From Eutrigla gurnardus (Eukaryota > Chordata > Actinopteri > Perciformes > Triglidae): a stretch of DNA of 64,000 bases. Under the pieces are notes generated by a model. It had not been told where the DNA came from. It made no database searches and saw only the letters and a program-made list of their open reading frames with translations. The stretch is taken from the NCBI GenBank assembly GCA_963514095.1, contig CAUPSS010000067.1:188501-252500 (forward strand). Direction: 5' to 3'. Shown here one piece after another: positions 24,461-39,321 of the stretch; position 1 is the first letter of the stretch; every line of letters begins with the position of its first letter. Made by a program: the position numbers and the translations under genes.

Positions 24461-27400
24461 TCAGCCCTGTGATAGACTGGTTACCTGTCTGTCTGTACAT
24501 GTCTCCCTGTGATAGACTGGTTACCTGTCTGTCTCTACATGTCTCCCTGTGATAGACTGGTTACCTGTCTGTCTCTACATGTCAGCCCTGTGATAGACTG
24601 GTTACCTGTCTGTCTTTACATGTCTCCCTGTGATAGACTGGTTACCTGTCTGTCTCTACATGTCTCCCTGTGATAGACTGGTTACCTGTCTGTCTCTACA
24701 TGTCTCCCTGTGATAGACTGGTTACCTGTCTGTCTCTACATGTCCCCCTGTGATAGACTGGTTACCTGTCTGTCTCTACATGTCTCCCTGTGATAGACTG
24801 GTTACCTGTCTGTCTCTACATGTCTCCCTGTGATAGACTGGTTACCTGTCTGTCTCTACATGTCCCCCTGTGATAGACTGGTTACCTGTCTGTCTCTACA
24901 TGTCTCCCTGTGATAGACTGGTTACCTGTCTGTCTCTACATGTCGGCCCCATGATAGACTGGTTACCTGTCTGTCTCTACATGTCTCCCTGTGATAGACT
25001 GGTTACCTGTCTGTCTCTACATGTCTCCCTGTGATAGACTGGTTACCTGTCTGTCTCTACATGTCAGCCCTGTGATAGACTGGTTGCCTGTCTGTCTCTA
25101 CATGTCAGCCCTGTGATAGACTGGTTACCTGTCTGTCTCTACATGTCTCCCTGTGATAGACTGGTTACCTGTCTGTCTCTACATGTCTCCCTGTGATAGA
25201 CTGGTTACCTGTCTGTCTCTACATGTCAGCCCTGTGATAGACTGGTCACCTGTCTCTCTCTACATGTCAGCCCTGTGATAGACTGGTCACCTGTCTGTCT
25301 CTACATGTCAGCCCTGTGATAGACTGGTTACCTGTCTGTCTCTACATGTCTCCCTGTGATAGACTGGTTACCTGTCTGTCTCTAAATGTCGGCCCCGTGA
25401 TAGACTGGTTACCTATCTGTCTCTACATGTCTCCCTGTGATAGACTGGTTACCTGTCTGTCTCTACATGTCTCCCTGTGATAGACTGGTTACCTGTCTGT
25501 CTCTACATGTCCCCCTGTGAAAGACTGGTTACCTGTCGGTCTCTACATGTCTCCCTGTGATAGACTGGTTACCTGTCTGTCTCTACATGTCTCCCTGTGA
25601 TAGACTGGTTACCTGTCTGTCTCTACATGTCCCCCTGTGATAGACTGGTTACCTGTCTGTCTCTACATGTCTCCCTGTGATAGACTGGTCACCTGTCTGT
25701 CTCTACATGTCTCCCTGTGATAGACTGGTTACCTGTCTGTCTTTACATGTCTCCCTGTGATAGACTGGTTACCTGTCTGTCTCTCCATGTCTCCCTGTGA
25801 TAGACTGGTTACCTGTCTGTCTCTACATGTCTCCCTGTGATAGACTGGTTACCTGTCTGTCTCTACATGTCCCCCTGTGATAGACTGGTTACCTGTCTGT
25901 CTCTACATGTCTCCATGTGATAGACTGGTTACCTGTCTGTCGCTACATGTCTCCCTGTGATAGACTGGTTAACTGTATGTCTCTACATGTCCCCCTGTGA
26001 TAGACTGGTTACCTGTCTGTCTCTACATGTCTCCCTGTGATAGACTGGTTACCTGTCTGTCTCTACATGTCTCCCTGTGATAGACTGGTTACCTGTCTGT
26101 CTCTACATGTCAGCCCTGTGATAGACTGGTTACCTGTCTGTCTCTACATGTCTCCCTGTGATAGACTGGTCACCTGTCTGTCTCTACATGTCAGCCCTAT
26201 GATAGACTGGTTACCTGTCTGTCTCTACACGTCAGCCCTGTGATAGACTGGTTACCTGTCTGTCTCTACATGTCAGCCCTGTGATAGACTGGTTACCTGT
26301 CTGTCTGTACATGTCTCCCTGTGATAGACTGGTTACCTGTCTGTCTTTACATGTCTCCCTGTGATAGACTGGTTACCTGTCTGTCTCTACATGTCTCCCT
26401 GTGATAGACTGGTTACCTGTCTGTCTGTACATGTCTCCCTGTGATAGACTGGTTACCTGTCTGTCTCTACATGTCTCCCTGTGATAGACTGGTTACCTGT
26501 CTGTCTCTACATGTCAGCCCTGTGATAGACTGGTTACCTGTCTGTCTCTACATGTCTCCCTGTGATAGACTGGTCACCTGTCTGTCTCTACATGTCAGCC
26601 CTATGATAGACTGGTTACCTGTCTGTCTCTACACGTCAGCCCTGTGATAGACTGGTTACCTGTCTGTCTCTACATGTCAGCCCTGTGATAGACTGGTTAC
26701 CTGTCTGTCTGTACATGTCTCCCTGTGATAGACTGGTTACCTGTCTGTCTCTACATGTCTCCCTGTGATAGACTGGTTACCTGTCTGTCTCTACATGTCA
26801 GCCCTGTGATAGACTGGTTACCTGTCTGTCTCTACATGTCTCCCTGTGATAGACTGGTCACCTGTCTGTCTCTACATGTCAGCCCTATGATAGACTGGTT
26901 ACCTGTCTGTCTCTACACGTCAGCCCTGTGATAGACTGGTTACCTGTCTGTCTCTACATGTCAGCCCTGTGATAGACTGGTTACCTGTCTGTCTGTACAT
27001 GTCTCCCTGTGATAGACTGGTTACCTGTCTGTCTCTACATGTCTCCCTGTGATAGACTGGTTACCTGTCTGTCTCTACATGTCAGCCCTGTGATAGACTG
27101 GTTACCTGTCTGTCTCTACATGTCTCCCTGTGATAGACTGGTTACCTGTCTGTCTCTACATGTCTCCCTGTGATAGACTGGTCACCTGTCTGTCTCTACA
27201 TGTCTCCCTGTGATAGACTGGTTACCTGTCTGTCTTTACATGTCTCCCTGTGATAGACTGGTTACCTGTCTGTCTCTACATGTCTCCCTGTGATAGACTG
27301 GTTACCTGTCTGTCTCTACATGTCTCCCTGTGATAGACTGGTTACCTGTCTGTCTCTACATGTCCCCCTGTGATAGACTGGTTACCTGTCTGTCTCTACA

Positions 27401-28208
27401 TGTCTCCCTGTGATAGACTGGTTACCTGTCTGTCTCTACATGTCTCCCTGTGATAGACTGGTTACCTGTCTGTCTCTACATGTCCCCCTGTGATAGACTG
27501 GTTACCTGTCTGTCTCTACATGTCTCCCTGTGATAGACTGGTTACCTGTCTGTCTCTACATGTCGGCCCCATGATAGACTGGTTACCTGTCTGTCTCTAC
27601 ATGTCTCCCTGTGATAGACTGGTTACCTGTCTGTCTCTACATGTCTTCCTGTGATAGACTGGTTACCTGTCTGTCTCTACATGTCTCCCTGTGATAGACT
27701 GGTTACCTGTCTGTCTCTACATGTCCCCCTGTGATAGACTGGTTACCTGTCTGTCTCTACATGTCTCCCTGTGATAGACTGGTTACCTGTCTGTCTCTAC
27801 ATGTCGGCCCCGTGATAGACTGGTTACCTGTCTGTCTCTACATGTCTCCCTGTGATAGACTGGTTACCTGTCTGTCTCTACATGTCTCCCTGTGATAGAC
27901 TGGTTACCTGTCTGTCTGTACATGTCTCCCTGTGATAGACTGGTTACCTGTCTGTCTCTACATGTCTCCCTGTGATAGACTGGTTACCTGTCTGTCTCTA
28001 CATGTCAGCCCTGTGATAGACTGGTTACCTGTCTGTCTCTACATGTCTCCCTGTGATAGACTGGTTACCTGTCTGTCTCTACATGTCTCCCTGTGATAGA
28101 CTGGTTACGTGTCTGTCTCCACATGTCTCCATGTGATAGACTGGTTACCTGTCTGTCTCTACATGTCAGCCCTATGATAGACTGGTTACCTGTCTGTCTC
28201 TACATGTC
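24461..28208 (+). repeat. 3.75-kb block, copy of 17,530-21,277
   Basis: Second copy of the 3.75-kb block, including its GTTAACTGTATG marker at 25,972 and the module repeated at 26,037, 26,441 and 26,725. After 28,208 the sequence switches to a stretch resembling 12,420-13,250 at a 15,793-bp offset (CGGTC at 12,641 and 28,434; TTACGTG at 12,836 and 28,629). This marks a recombination seam between block families. Confidence 0.85.
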
Positions 28209-29470
28209 CCCCTGTGATAGACTGGTTACCTGTCTGTCTCTACATGTCTCCCTGTGATAGACTGGTTACCTGTCTGTCTCTACATGTCGGCCCCGTGATA
28301 GACTGGTTACCTGTCTGTCTCTACATGTCTCCCTGTGATAGACTGGTTACCTGTCTGTCTCTACATGTCTCCCTGTGATAGACTGGTTACCTGTCTGTCT
28401 CTACATGTCCCCCTGTGATAGACTGGTTACCTGTCGGTCTCTACATGTCTCCCTGTGATAGACTGGTTACCTGTCTGTCTCCACATGTCTCCATGTGATA
28501 GACTGGTTACCTGTCTGTCTCTACATGTCCCCCTGTGATAGACTGGTTACCTGTCGGTCTCTACATGTCTCCCTGTGATAGACTGGTTACCTGTCTGTCT
28601 CTACATGTCTCCCTGTGATAGACTGGTTACGTGTCTGTCTCCACATGTCTCCATGTGATAGACTGGTTACCTGTCTGTCTCTACATGTCAGCCCTATGAT
28701 AGACTGGTTACCTGTCTGTCTCTACATGTCAGCCCTGTGATAGACTGGTTACCTGTCTGTCTCTACATGTCAGCCCTGTGATAGACTGGTTACCTGTCTG
28801 TCTGTACATGTCTCCCTGTGATAGACTGGTTACCTGTCTGTCTCTACATGTCTCCCTGTGATAGACTGGTTACCTGTCTGTCTCTACATGTCAGCCCTGT
28901 GATAGACTGGTTACCTGTCTGTCTCTACATGTCTCCCTGTGATAGACTGGTTACCTGTCTGTCTCTACATGTCTCCCTGTGATAGACTGGTTACGTGTCT
29001 GTCTCCACATGTCTCCATGTGATAGACTGGTTACCTGTCTGTCTCTACATGTCAGCCCTATGATAGACTGGTTACCTGTCTGTCTCTACATGTCAGCCCT
29101 ATGATAGACTGGTTACCTGTCTGTCTCTACATGTCAGCCCTGTGATAGACTGGTTACCTGTCTGTCTCTACATGTCAGCCCTGTGATAGACTGGTTACCT
29201 GTCTGTCTGTACATGTCTCCCTGTGATAGACTGGTTACCTGTCTGTCTCTACATGTCTCCCTGTGATAGACTGGTTACCTGTCTGTCTCTACATGTCAGC
29301 CCTGTGATAGACTGGTTACCTGTCTGTCTCTACATGTCTCCCTGTGATAGACTGGTTACCTGTCTGTCTCTACATGACTCCCTGTGATAGACTGGTCACC
29401 TGTCTGTCTCTACATGTCTCCCTGTGATAGACTGGTTACCTGTCTGTCTCTACATGTCTCCCTGTTATAG

Positions 29471-32400
29471 ACTGGTTACCTGTCTGTCTCTACATGTCTC
29501 CCTGTGATAGACTGGTTACCTGTCTGTCTCTACATGTCTCCCTGTGATAGACTGGTTACCTGTCTGTCTCTACATGTCAGCCCTGTGATAGACTGGTCAC
29601 CTGTCTCTCTCTACATGTCAGCCCTGTGATAGACTGGTCACCTGTCTGTCTCTACATGTCAGCCCTTTGATAGACTGGTTACCTGTCTGTCTCTACATGT
29701 CTCCCTGTGATAGACTGGTTACCTGTCTGTCTCTAAATGTCGGCCCCGTGATAGACTGGTTACCTGTCTGTCTCTACATGTCTCCCTGTGATAGACTGGT
29801 TACCTGTCTGTCTCTACATGTCTCCCTGTGATAGACTGGTTACCTGTCTGTCTCTACATGTCTCCCTGTGATAGACTGGTTACCTGTCTGTCTCTACATG
29901 TCCCCCTGTGAAAGACTGGTTACCTGTCTGTCTCTACATGTCTCCCTGTGATAGACTGGTTACCTGTCTGTCTCTACATGTCCCCCTGTGATAGACTGGT
30001 TACCTGTCTGTCTCTACATGTCTCCCTGTGATAGACTGGTCACCTGTCTGTCTCTACATGTCTCCCTGTGATAGACTGGTTACCTGTCTGTCTTTACATG
30101 TCTCCCTGTGATAGACTGGTTACCTGTCTGTCTCTCCATGTCTCCCTGTGATAGACTGGTTACCTATCTGTCTCTACATGTCTCCCTGTGATAGACTGGT
30201 TACCTGTCTGTCTCTACATGTCCCCCTGTGATAGACTGGTTACCTGTCTGTCTCTACATGTCTCCCTGTGATAGACTGGTTACCTGTCTGTCTCTACATG
30301 TCAGCCCTGTGATAGACTGGTTACCTGTCTGTCTCTACATGTCAGCCCTGTGATAGACTGGTTACCTGTCTGTCTGTACATGTCTCCCTGTGATAGACTG
30401 GTTACCTGTCTGTCTCTACATGTCTCCCTGTGATAGACTGGTTACCTGTCTGTCTCTACATGTCAGCCCTGTGATAGACTGGTTACCTGTCTGTCTTTAC
30501 ATGTCTCCCTGTGATAGACTGGTTACCTGTCTGTCTCTACATGTCTCCCTGTGATAGACTGGTTACCTGTCTGTCTCTACATGTCTCCCTGTGATAGACT
30601 GGTTACCTGTCTGTCTCTACATGTCCCCCTGTGATAGACTGGTTACCTGTCTGTCTCTACATGTCTCCCTGTGATAGACTGGTTACCTGTCTGTCTCTAC
30701 ATGTCTCCCTGTGATAGACTGGTTACCTGTCTGTCTCTACATGTCCCCCTGTGATAGACTGGTTACCTGTCTGTCTCTACATGTCTCCCTGTGATAGACT
30801 GGTTACCTGTCTGTCTCTACATGTCGGCCCCATGATAGACTGGTTACCTGTCTGTCTCTACATGTCTCCCTGTGATAGACTGGTTACCTGTCTGTCTCTA
30901 CATGTCTCCCTGTGATAGACTGGTTACCTGTCTGTCTCTACATGTCAGCCCTGTGATAGACTGGTTGCCTGTCTGTCTCTACATGTCAGCCCTGTGATAG
31001 ACTGGTTACCTGTCTGTCTCTACATGTCTCCCTGTGATAGACTGGTTACCTGTCTGTCTCTACATGTCTCCCTGTGATAGACTGGTTACCTGTCTGTCTC
31101 TACATGTCAGCCCTGTGATAGACTGGTCACCCGTCTCTCTCTACATGTCAGCCCTGTGATAGACTGGTCACCTGTCTGTCTCTACATGTCAGCCCTGTGA
31201 TAGACTGGTTACCTGTCTGTCTCTACATGTCTCCCTGTGATAGACTGGTTACCTGTCTGTCTCTAAATGTCGGCCCCGTGATAGACTGGTTACCTATCTG
31301 TCTCTACATGTCTCCCTGTGATAGACTGGTTACCTGTCTGTCTCTACATGTCTCCCTGTGATAGACTGGTTACCTGTCTGTCTCTACATGTCCCCCTGTG
31401 AAAGACTGGTTACCTGTCGGTCTCTACATGTCTCCCTGTGATAGACTGGTTACCTGTCTGTCTCTACATGTCTCCCTGTGATAGACTGGTTACCTGTCTG
31501 TCTCTACATGTCCCCCTGTGATAGACTGGTTACCTGTCTGTCTCTACATGTCTCCCTGTGATAGACTGGTCACCTGTCTGTCTCTACATGTCTCCCTGTG
31601 ATAGACTGGTTACCTGTCTGTCTTTACATGTCTCCCTGTGATAGACTGGTTACCTGTCTGTCTCTCCATGTCTCCCTGTGATAGACTGGTTACCTGTCTG
31701 TCTCTACATGTCTCCCTGTGATAGACTGGTTACCTGTCTGTCTCTACATGTCCCCCTGTGATAGACTGGTTACCTGTCTGTCTCTACATGTCTCCATGTG
31801 ATAGACTGGTTACCTGTCTGTCGCTACATGTCTCCCTGTGATAGACTGGTTAACTGTATGTCTCTACATGTCCCCCTGTGATAGACTGGTTACCTGTCTG
31901 TCTCTACATGTCTCCCTGTGATAGACTGGTTACCTGTCTGTCTCTACATGTCTCCCTGTGATAGACTGGTTACCTGTCTGTCTCTACATGTCAGCCCTGT
32001 GATAGACTGGTTACCTGTCTGTCTCTACATGTCTCCCTGTGATAGACTGGTCACCTGTCTGTCTCTACATGTCAGCCCTATGATAGACTGGTTACCTGTC
32101 TGTCTCTACACGTCAGCCCTGTGATAGACTGGTTACCTGTCTGTCTCTACATGTCAGCCCTGTGATAGACTGGTTACCTGTCTGTCTGTACATGTCTCCC
32201 TGTGATAGACTGGTTACCTGTCTGTCTTTACATGTCTCCCTGTGATAGACTGGTTACCTGTCTGTCTCTACATGTCTCCCTGTGATAGACTGGTTACCTG
32301 TCTGTCTGTACATGTCTCCCTGTGATAGACTGGTTACCTGTCTGTCTCTACATGTCTCCCTGTGATAGACTGGTTACCTGTCTGTCTCTACATGTCAGCC

Positions 32401-32739
32401 CTGTGATAGACTGGTTACCTGTCTGTCTCTACATGTCTCCCTGTGATAGACTGGTCACCTGTCTGTCTCTACATGTCAGCCCTATGATAGACTGGTTACC
32501 TGTCTGTCTCTACACGTCAGCCCTGTGATAGACTGGTTACCTGTCTGTCTCTACATGTCAGCCCTGTGATAGACTGGTTACCTGTCTGTCTGTACATGTC
32601 TCCCTGTGATAGACTGGTTACCTGTCTGTCTCTACATGTCTCCCTGTGATAGACTGGTTACCTGTCTGTCTCTACATGTCAGCCCTGTGATAGACTGGTT
32701 ACCTGTCTGTCTCTACATGTCTCCCTGTGATAGACTGGT
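29471..32739 (+). repeat. 3.3-kb block, copy of 23,590-26,858 (offset 5,881 bp)
   Basis: Matched by CCCTTTGATAG at 23,785 and 29,666, GTTAACTGTATG at 25,972 and 31,853, and the modules at 26,037 and 26,441 against 31,918 and 32,322. It carries a private T-to-C change at 31,132 (CACCCGTCTC) absent from the source-like copy. The match ends where the 26-kb copy carries the extra 284-bp segment. Confidence 0.83.
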
Positions 32740-33920
32740 TACCTGTCTGTCTCTACATGTCTCCCTGTGATAGACTGGTCACCTGTCTGTCTCTACATGT
32801 CTCCCTGTGATAGACTGGTTACCTGTCTGTCTCTACATGTCTCCCTGTGATAGACTGGTTACCTGTCTGTCTCTACATGTCCCCCTGTGATAGACTGGTT
32901 ACCTGTCTGTCTCTACATGTCTCCCTGTGATAGACTGGTTACCTGTCTGTCTCTACATGTCTCCCTGTGATAGACTGGTTACCTGTCTGTCTCTACATGT
33001 CCCCCTGTGATAGACTGGTTACCTGTCTGTCTCTACATGTCTCCCTGTGATAGACTGGTTACCTGTCTGTCTCTACATGTCGGCCCCATGATAGACTGGT
33101 TACCTGTCTGTCTCTACATGTCTCCCTGTGATAGACTGGTTACCTGTCTGTCTCTACATGTCTTCCTGTGATAGACTGGTTACCTGTCTGTCTCTACATG
33201 TCTCCCTGTGATAGACTGGTTACCTGTCTGTCTCTACATGTCCCCCTGTGATAGACTGGTTACCTGTCTGTCTCTACATGTCTCCCTGTGATAGACTGGT
33301 TACCTGTCTGTCTCTACATGTCAGCCCTGTGATAGACTGGTCACCTGTCTCTCTCTACATGTCAGCCCTGTGATAGACTGGTCACCTGTCTGTCTCTACA
33401 TGTCAGCCCTTTGATAGACTGGTTACCTGTCTGTCTCTACATGTCTCCCTGTGATAGACTGGTTACCTGTCTGTCTCTAAATGTCGGCCCCGTGATAGAC
33501 TGGTTACCTGTCTGTCTCTACATGTCTCCCTGTGATAGACTGGTTACCTGTCTGTCTCTACATGTCTCCCTGTGATAGACTGGTTACCTGTCTGTCTCTA
33601 CATGTCTCCCTGTGATAGACTGGTTACCTGTCTGTCTCTACATGTCCCCCTGTGAAAGACTGGTTACCTGTCTGTCTCTACATGTCTCCCTGTGATAGAC
33701 TGGTTACCTGTCTGTCTCTACATGTCCCCCTGTGATAGACTGGTTACCTGTCTGTCTCTACATGTCTCCCTGTGATAGACTGGTCACCTGTCTGTCTCTA
33801 CATGTCTCCCTGTGATAGACTGGTTACCTGTCTGTCTTTACATGTCTCCCTGTGATAGACTGGTTACCTGTCTGTCTCTCCATGTCTCCCTGTGATAGAC
33901 TGGTTACCTATCTGTCTCTA

Positions 33921-35566
33921 CATGTCTCCCTGTGATAGACTGGTTACCTGTCTGTCTCTACATGTCCCCCTGTGATAGACTGGTTACCTGTCTGTCTCTA
34001 CATGTCTCCCTGTGATAGACTGGTTACCTGTCTGTCTCTACATGTCTCCCTGTGATAGACTGGTTACCTGTCTGTCTCTACATGTCCCCCTGTGATAGAC
34101 TGGTTACCTGTCTGTCTCTACATGTCTCCCTGTGATAGACTGGTTACCTGTCTGTCTCTACATGTCGGCCCCATGATAGACTGGTTACCTGTCTGTCTCT
34201 ACATGTCTCCCTGTGATAGACTGGTTAACTGTCTGTCTCTACATGTCTCCCTGTGATAGACTGGTTACCTGTCTGTCTCTACATGTCAGCCCTGTGATAG
34301 ACTGGTTGCCTGTCTGTCTCTACATGTCAGCCCTGTGATAGACTGGTTACCTGTCTGTCTCTACATGTCTCCCTGTGATAGACTGGTTACCTGTCTGTCT
34401 CTACATGTCTCCCTGTGATAGACTGGTTACCTGTCTGTCTCTACATGTCAGCCCTGTGATAGACTGGTCACCCGTCTCTCTCTACATGTCAGCCCTGTGA
34501 TAGACTGGTCACCTGTCTGTCTCTACATGTCAGCCCTGTGATAGACTGGTTACCTGTCTGTCTCTACATGTCTCCCTGTGATTGACTGGTTACCTGTCTG
34601 TCTCTAAATGTCGGCCCCGTGATAGACTGGTTACCTATCTGTCTCTACATGTCTCCCTGTGATAGACTGGTTACCTGTCTGTCTCTACATGTCTCCCTGT
34701 GATAGACTGGTTACCTGTCTGTCTCTACATGTCCCCCTGTGAAAGACTGGTTACCTGTCGGTCTCTACATGTCTCCCTGTGATAGACTGGTTACCTGTCT
34801 GTCTCTACATGTCTCCCTGTGATAGACTGGTTACCTGTCTGTCTCTACATGTCCCCCTGTGATAGACTGGTTACCTGTCTGTCTCTACATGTCTCCCTGT
34901 GATAGACTGGTCACCTGTCTGTCTCTACATGTCTCCCTGTGATAGACTGGTTACCTGTCTGTCTTTACATGTCTCCCTGTGATAGACTGGTTACCTGTCT
35001 GTCTCTCCATGTCTCCCTGTGATAGACTGGTTACCTGTCTGTCTCTACATGTCTCCCTGTGATAGACTGGTTACCTGTCTGTCTCTACATGTCCCCCTGT
35101 GATAGACTGGTTACCTGTCTGTCTCTACATGTCTCCATGTGATAGACTGGTTACCTGTCTGTCGCTACATGTCTCCCTGTGATAGACTGGTTAACTGTAT
35201 GTCTCTACATGTCCCCCTGTGATAGACTGGTTACCTGTCTGTCTCTACATGTCTCCCTGTGATAGACTGGTTACCTGTCTGTCTCTACATGTCTCCCTGT
35301 GATAGACTGGTTACCTGTCTGTCTCTACATGTCAGCCCTGTGATAGACTGGTTACCTGTCTGTCTCTACATGTCTCCCTGTGATAGACTGGTCACCTGTC
35401 TGTCTCTACATGTCAGCCCTATGATAGACTGGTTACCTGTCTGTCTCTACACGTCAGCCCTGTGATAGACTGGTTACCTGTCTGTCTCTACATGTCAGCC
35501 CTGTGATAGACTGGTTACCTGTCTGTCTGTACATGTCTCCCTGTGATAGACTGGTTACCTGTCTGT
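33921..35566 (+). repeat. 1.65-kb block, copy of 30,580-32,225 (offset 3,341 bp)
   Basis: Matched by GGCCCCATG at 30,825 and 34,166, GTTAACTGTATG at 31,853 and 35,194, and most tellingly the private CACCCGTCTC change at 31,132 and 34,473, seen in no other copy I inspected. This orders the events: the change arose after the 5,881-bp duplication and before the 3,341-bp one. This copy has later private changes, ATTGACT near 34,573 and TTAACTGTCTG near 34,226. Confidence 0.84.
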
Positions 35567-36580
35567 CTCTACATGTCTCCCTGTGATAGACTGGTTACCT
35601 GTCTGTCTCTACATGTCAGCCCTGTGATAGACTGGTTACCTGTCTGTCTCTACATGTCTCCCTGTGATAGACTGGTTACCTGTCTGTCTCTACATGTCTC
35701 CCTGTGATAGACTGGTCACCTGTCTGTCTCTACATGTCTCCCTGTGATAGACTGGTTACCTGTCTGTCTCTACATGTCTCCCTGTGATAGACTGGTTACC
35801 TGTCTGTCTCTACATGTCCCCCTGTGATAGACTGGTTACCTGTCTGTCTCTACACGTCTCCCTGTGATAGACTGGTTACCTGTCTGTCTCTACATGTCTC
35901 CCTGTGATAGACTGGTTACCTGTCTGTCTCTACATGTCCCCCTGTGATAGACTGGTTACCTGTCTGTCTCTACATGTCTCCCTGTGATAGACTGGTTACC
36001 TGTCTGTCTCTACATGTCGGCCCCATGATAGACTGGTTACCTGTCTGTCTCTACATGTCTCCCTGTGATAGACTGGTTACCTGTCTGTCTCTACATGTCT
36101 TCCTGTGATAGACTGGTTACCTGTCTGTCTCTACATGTCTCCCTGTGATAGACTGGTTACCTGTCTGTCTCTACATGTCCCCCTGTGATAGACTGGTTAC
36201 CTGTCTGTCTCTACATGTCTCCCTGTGATAGACTGGTTACCTGTCTGTCTCTACATGTCGGCCCTGTGATAGACTGGTTACCTGTCTGTCTCTACATGTC
36301 TCCCTGTGATAGACTGGTTACCTGTCTGTCTCTACATGTCTCCCTGTGATAGACTGGTTACCTGTCTGTCTCTACATGTCCCCCTGTGATAGACTGGTTA
36401 CCTGTCGGTCTCTACATGTCTCCCTGTGATAGACTGGTTACCTGTCTGTCTCCACATGTCTCCATGTGATAGACTGGTTACCTGTCTGTCTCTACATGTC
36501 CCCCTGTGATAGACTGGTTACCTGTCGGTCTCTACATGTCTCCCTGTGATAGACTGGTTACCTGTCTGTCTCTACATGTC

Positions 36581-39321
36581 AGCCCTGTGATAGACTGGTT
36601 ACCTGTCTGTCTGTACATGTCTCCCTGTGATAGACTGGTTACCTGTCTGTCTCTACATGTCTCCCTGTGATAGACTGGTTACCTGTCTGTCTCTACATGT
36701 CAGCCCTGTGATAGACTGGTTACCTGTCTGTCTCTACATGTCTCCCTGTGATAGACTGGTTACCTGTCTGTCTCTACATGTCTCCATGTGATAGACTGGT
36801 TACCTGTCTGTCTCTACATGTCAGCCCTATGATAGACTGGTTACCTGTCTGTCTCTACATGTCAGCCCTATGATAGACTGGTTACCTGTCTGTCTCTACA
36901 TGTCAGCCCTGTGATAGACTGGTTACCTGTCTGTCTCTACATGTCAGCCCTGTGATAGACTGGTTACCTGTCTGTCTGTACATGTCTCCCTGTGATAGAC
37001 TGGTTACCTGTCTGTCTCTACATGTCTCCCTGTGATAGACTGGTTACCTGTCTGTCTCTACATGTCAGCCCTGTGATAGACTGGTTACCTGTCTGTCTCT
37101 ACATGTCTCCCTGTGATAGACTGGTTACCTGTCTGTCTCTACATGACTCCCTGTGATAGACTGGTCACCTGTCTGTCTCTACATGTCTCCCTGTGATAGA
37201 CTGGTTACCTGTCTGTCTCTACATGTCTCCCTGTGATAGACTGGTTACCTGTCTGTCTCTACATGTCTCCCTGTGATAGACTGGTTACCTGTCTGTCTCT
37301 ACATGTCTCCCTGTGATAGACTGGTTACCTGTCTGTCTCTACATGTCCCCCTGTGATAGACTGGTTACCTGTCTGTCTCTACATGTCTCCCTGTGATAGA
37401 CTGGTTACCTGTCTGTCTCTACATGTCTCCCTGTGATAGACTGGTTACCTGTCTGTCTCTACATGTCCCCCTGTGATAGACTGGTTACCTGTCTGTCTCT
37501 ACATGTCTCCCTGTGATAGACTGGTTACCTGTCTGTCTCTACATGTCGGCCCCATGATAGACTGGTTACCTGTCTGTCTCTACATGTCTCCCTGTGATAG
37601 ACTGGTTACCTGTCTGTCTCTACATGTCTCCCTGTGATAGACTGGTTACCAGTCTGTCTCTACATGTCAGCCCTGTGATAGACTGGTTGCCTGTCTGTCT
37701 CTACATGTCAGCCCTGTGATAGACTGGTTACCTGTCTGTCTCTACATGTCAGCCCTGTGATAGACTGGTTACCTGTCTGTCTCTACATGTCTCCCTGTGA
37801 TAGACTGGTTACCTGTCTGTCTCTAAATGTCGGCCCCGTGATAGACTGGTTACCTGTCTGTCTCTACATGTCTCCCTGTGATAGACTGGTTACCTGTCTG
37901 TCTCTACATGTCTCCCTGTGATAGACTGGTTACCTGTCTGTCTCTACATGTCTCCCTGTGATAGACTGGTTACCTGTCTGTCTCTACATGTCCCCCTGTG
38001 AAAGACTGGTTACCTGTCTGTCTCTACATGTCTCCCTGTGATAGACTGGTTACCTGTCTGTCTCTACATGTCCCCCTGTGATAGACTGGTTACCTGTCTG
38101 TCTCTACATGTCTCCCTGTGATAGACTGGTCACCTGTCTGTCTCTACATGTCAGCCCTGTGATAGACTGGTTACCTGTCTGTCTGTACATGTCTCCCTGT
38201 GATAGACTGGTTACCTGTCTGTCTCTACATGTCTCCCTGTGATAGACTGGTTACCTGTCTGTCTCTACATGTCAGCCCTGTGATAGACTGGTTACCTGTC
38301 TGTCTCTACATGTCTCCCTGTGATAGACTGGTTACCTGTCTGTCTCTACATGTCTCCATGTGATAGACTGGTTACCTGTCTGTCTCTACATGTCAGCCCT
38401 ATGATAGACTGGTTACCTGTCTGTCTCTACATGTCAGCCCTATGATAGACTGGTTACCTGTCTGTCTCTACATGTCAGCCCTGTGATAGACTGGTTACCT
38501 GTCTGTCTCTACATGTCAGCCCTGTGATAGACTGGTTACCTGTCTGTCTGTACATGTCTCCCTGTGATAGACTGGTTACCTGTCTGTCTCTACATGTCTC
38601 CCTGTGATAGACTGGTTACCTGTCTGTCTCTACATGTCAGCCCTGTGATAGACTGGTTACCTGTCTGTCTCTACATGTCTCCCTGTGATAGACTGGTTAC
38701 CTGTCTGTCTCTACATGACTCCCTGTGATAGACTGGTCACCTGTCTGTCTCTACATGTCTCCCTGTGATAGACTGGTTACCTGTCTGTCTCTACATGTCT
38801 CCCTGTGATAGACTGGTTACCTGTCTGTCTCTACATGTCTCCCTGTGATAGACTGGTTACCTGTCTGTCTCTACATGTCTCCCTGTGATAGACTGGTTAC
38901 CTGTCTGTCTCTACATGTCCCCCTGTGATAGACTGGTTACCTGTCTGTCTCTACATGTCTCCCTGTGATAGACTGGTTACCTGTCTGTCTCTACATGTCT
39001 CCCTGTGATAGACTGGTTACCTGTCTGTCTCTACATGTCCCCCTGTGATAGACTGGTTACCTGTCTGTCTCTACATGTCTCCCTGTGATAGACTGGTTAC
39101 CTGTCTGTCTCTACATGTCGGCCCCATGATAGACTGGTTACCTGTCTGTCTCTACATGTCTCCCTGTGATAGACTGGTTACCTGTCTGTCTCTACATGTC
39201 TCCCTGTGATAGACTGGTTACCTGTCTGTCTCTACATGTCAGCCCTGTGATAGACTGGTTGCCTGTCTGTCTCTACATGTCAGCCCTGTGATAGACTGGT
39301 TACCTGTCTGTCTCTACATGT
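36581..39321 (+). repeat. Block pair at 1,572-bp offset
   Basis: 36,581-37,749 matches 38,153-39,321 at 1,572 bp. Markers: first CAGCCCTG unit at 36,581 and 38,153, TCCATG unit at 36,781 and 38,353, CATGACTCC at 37,146 and 38,718, and GGTTGCC at 37,689 and 39,261. 1,572 bp equals 39 monomers, 12 of them long. The same 1,572-bp step separates CCCTTTGATAG at 22,213 and 23,785, so it recurs independently or was copied. Confidence 0.8.
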
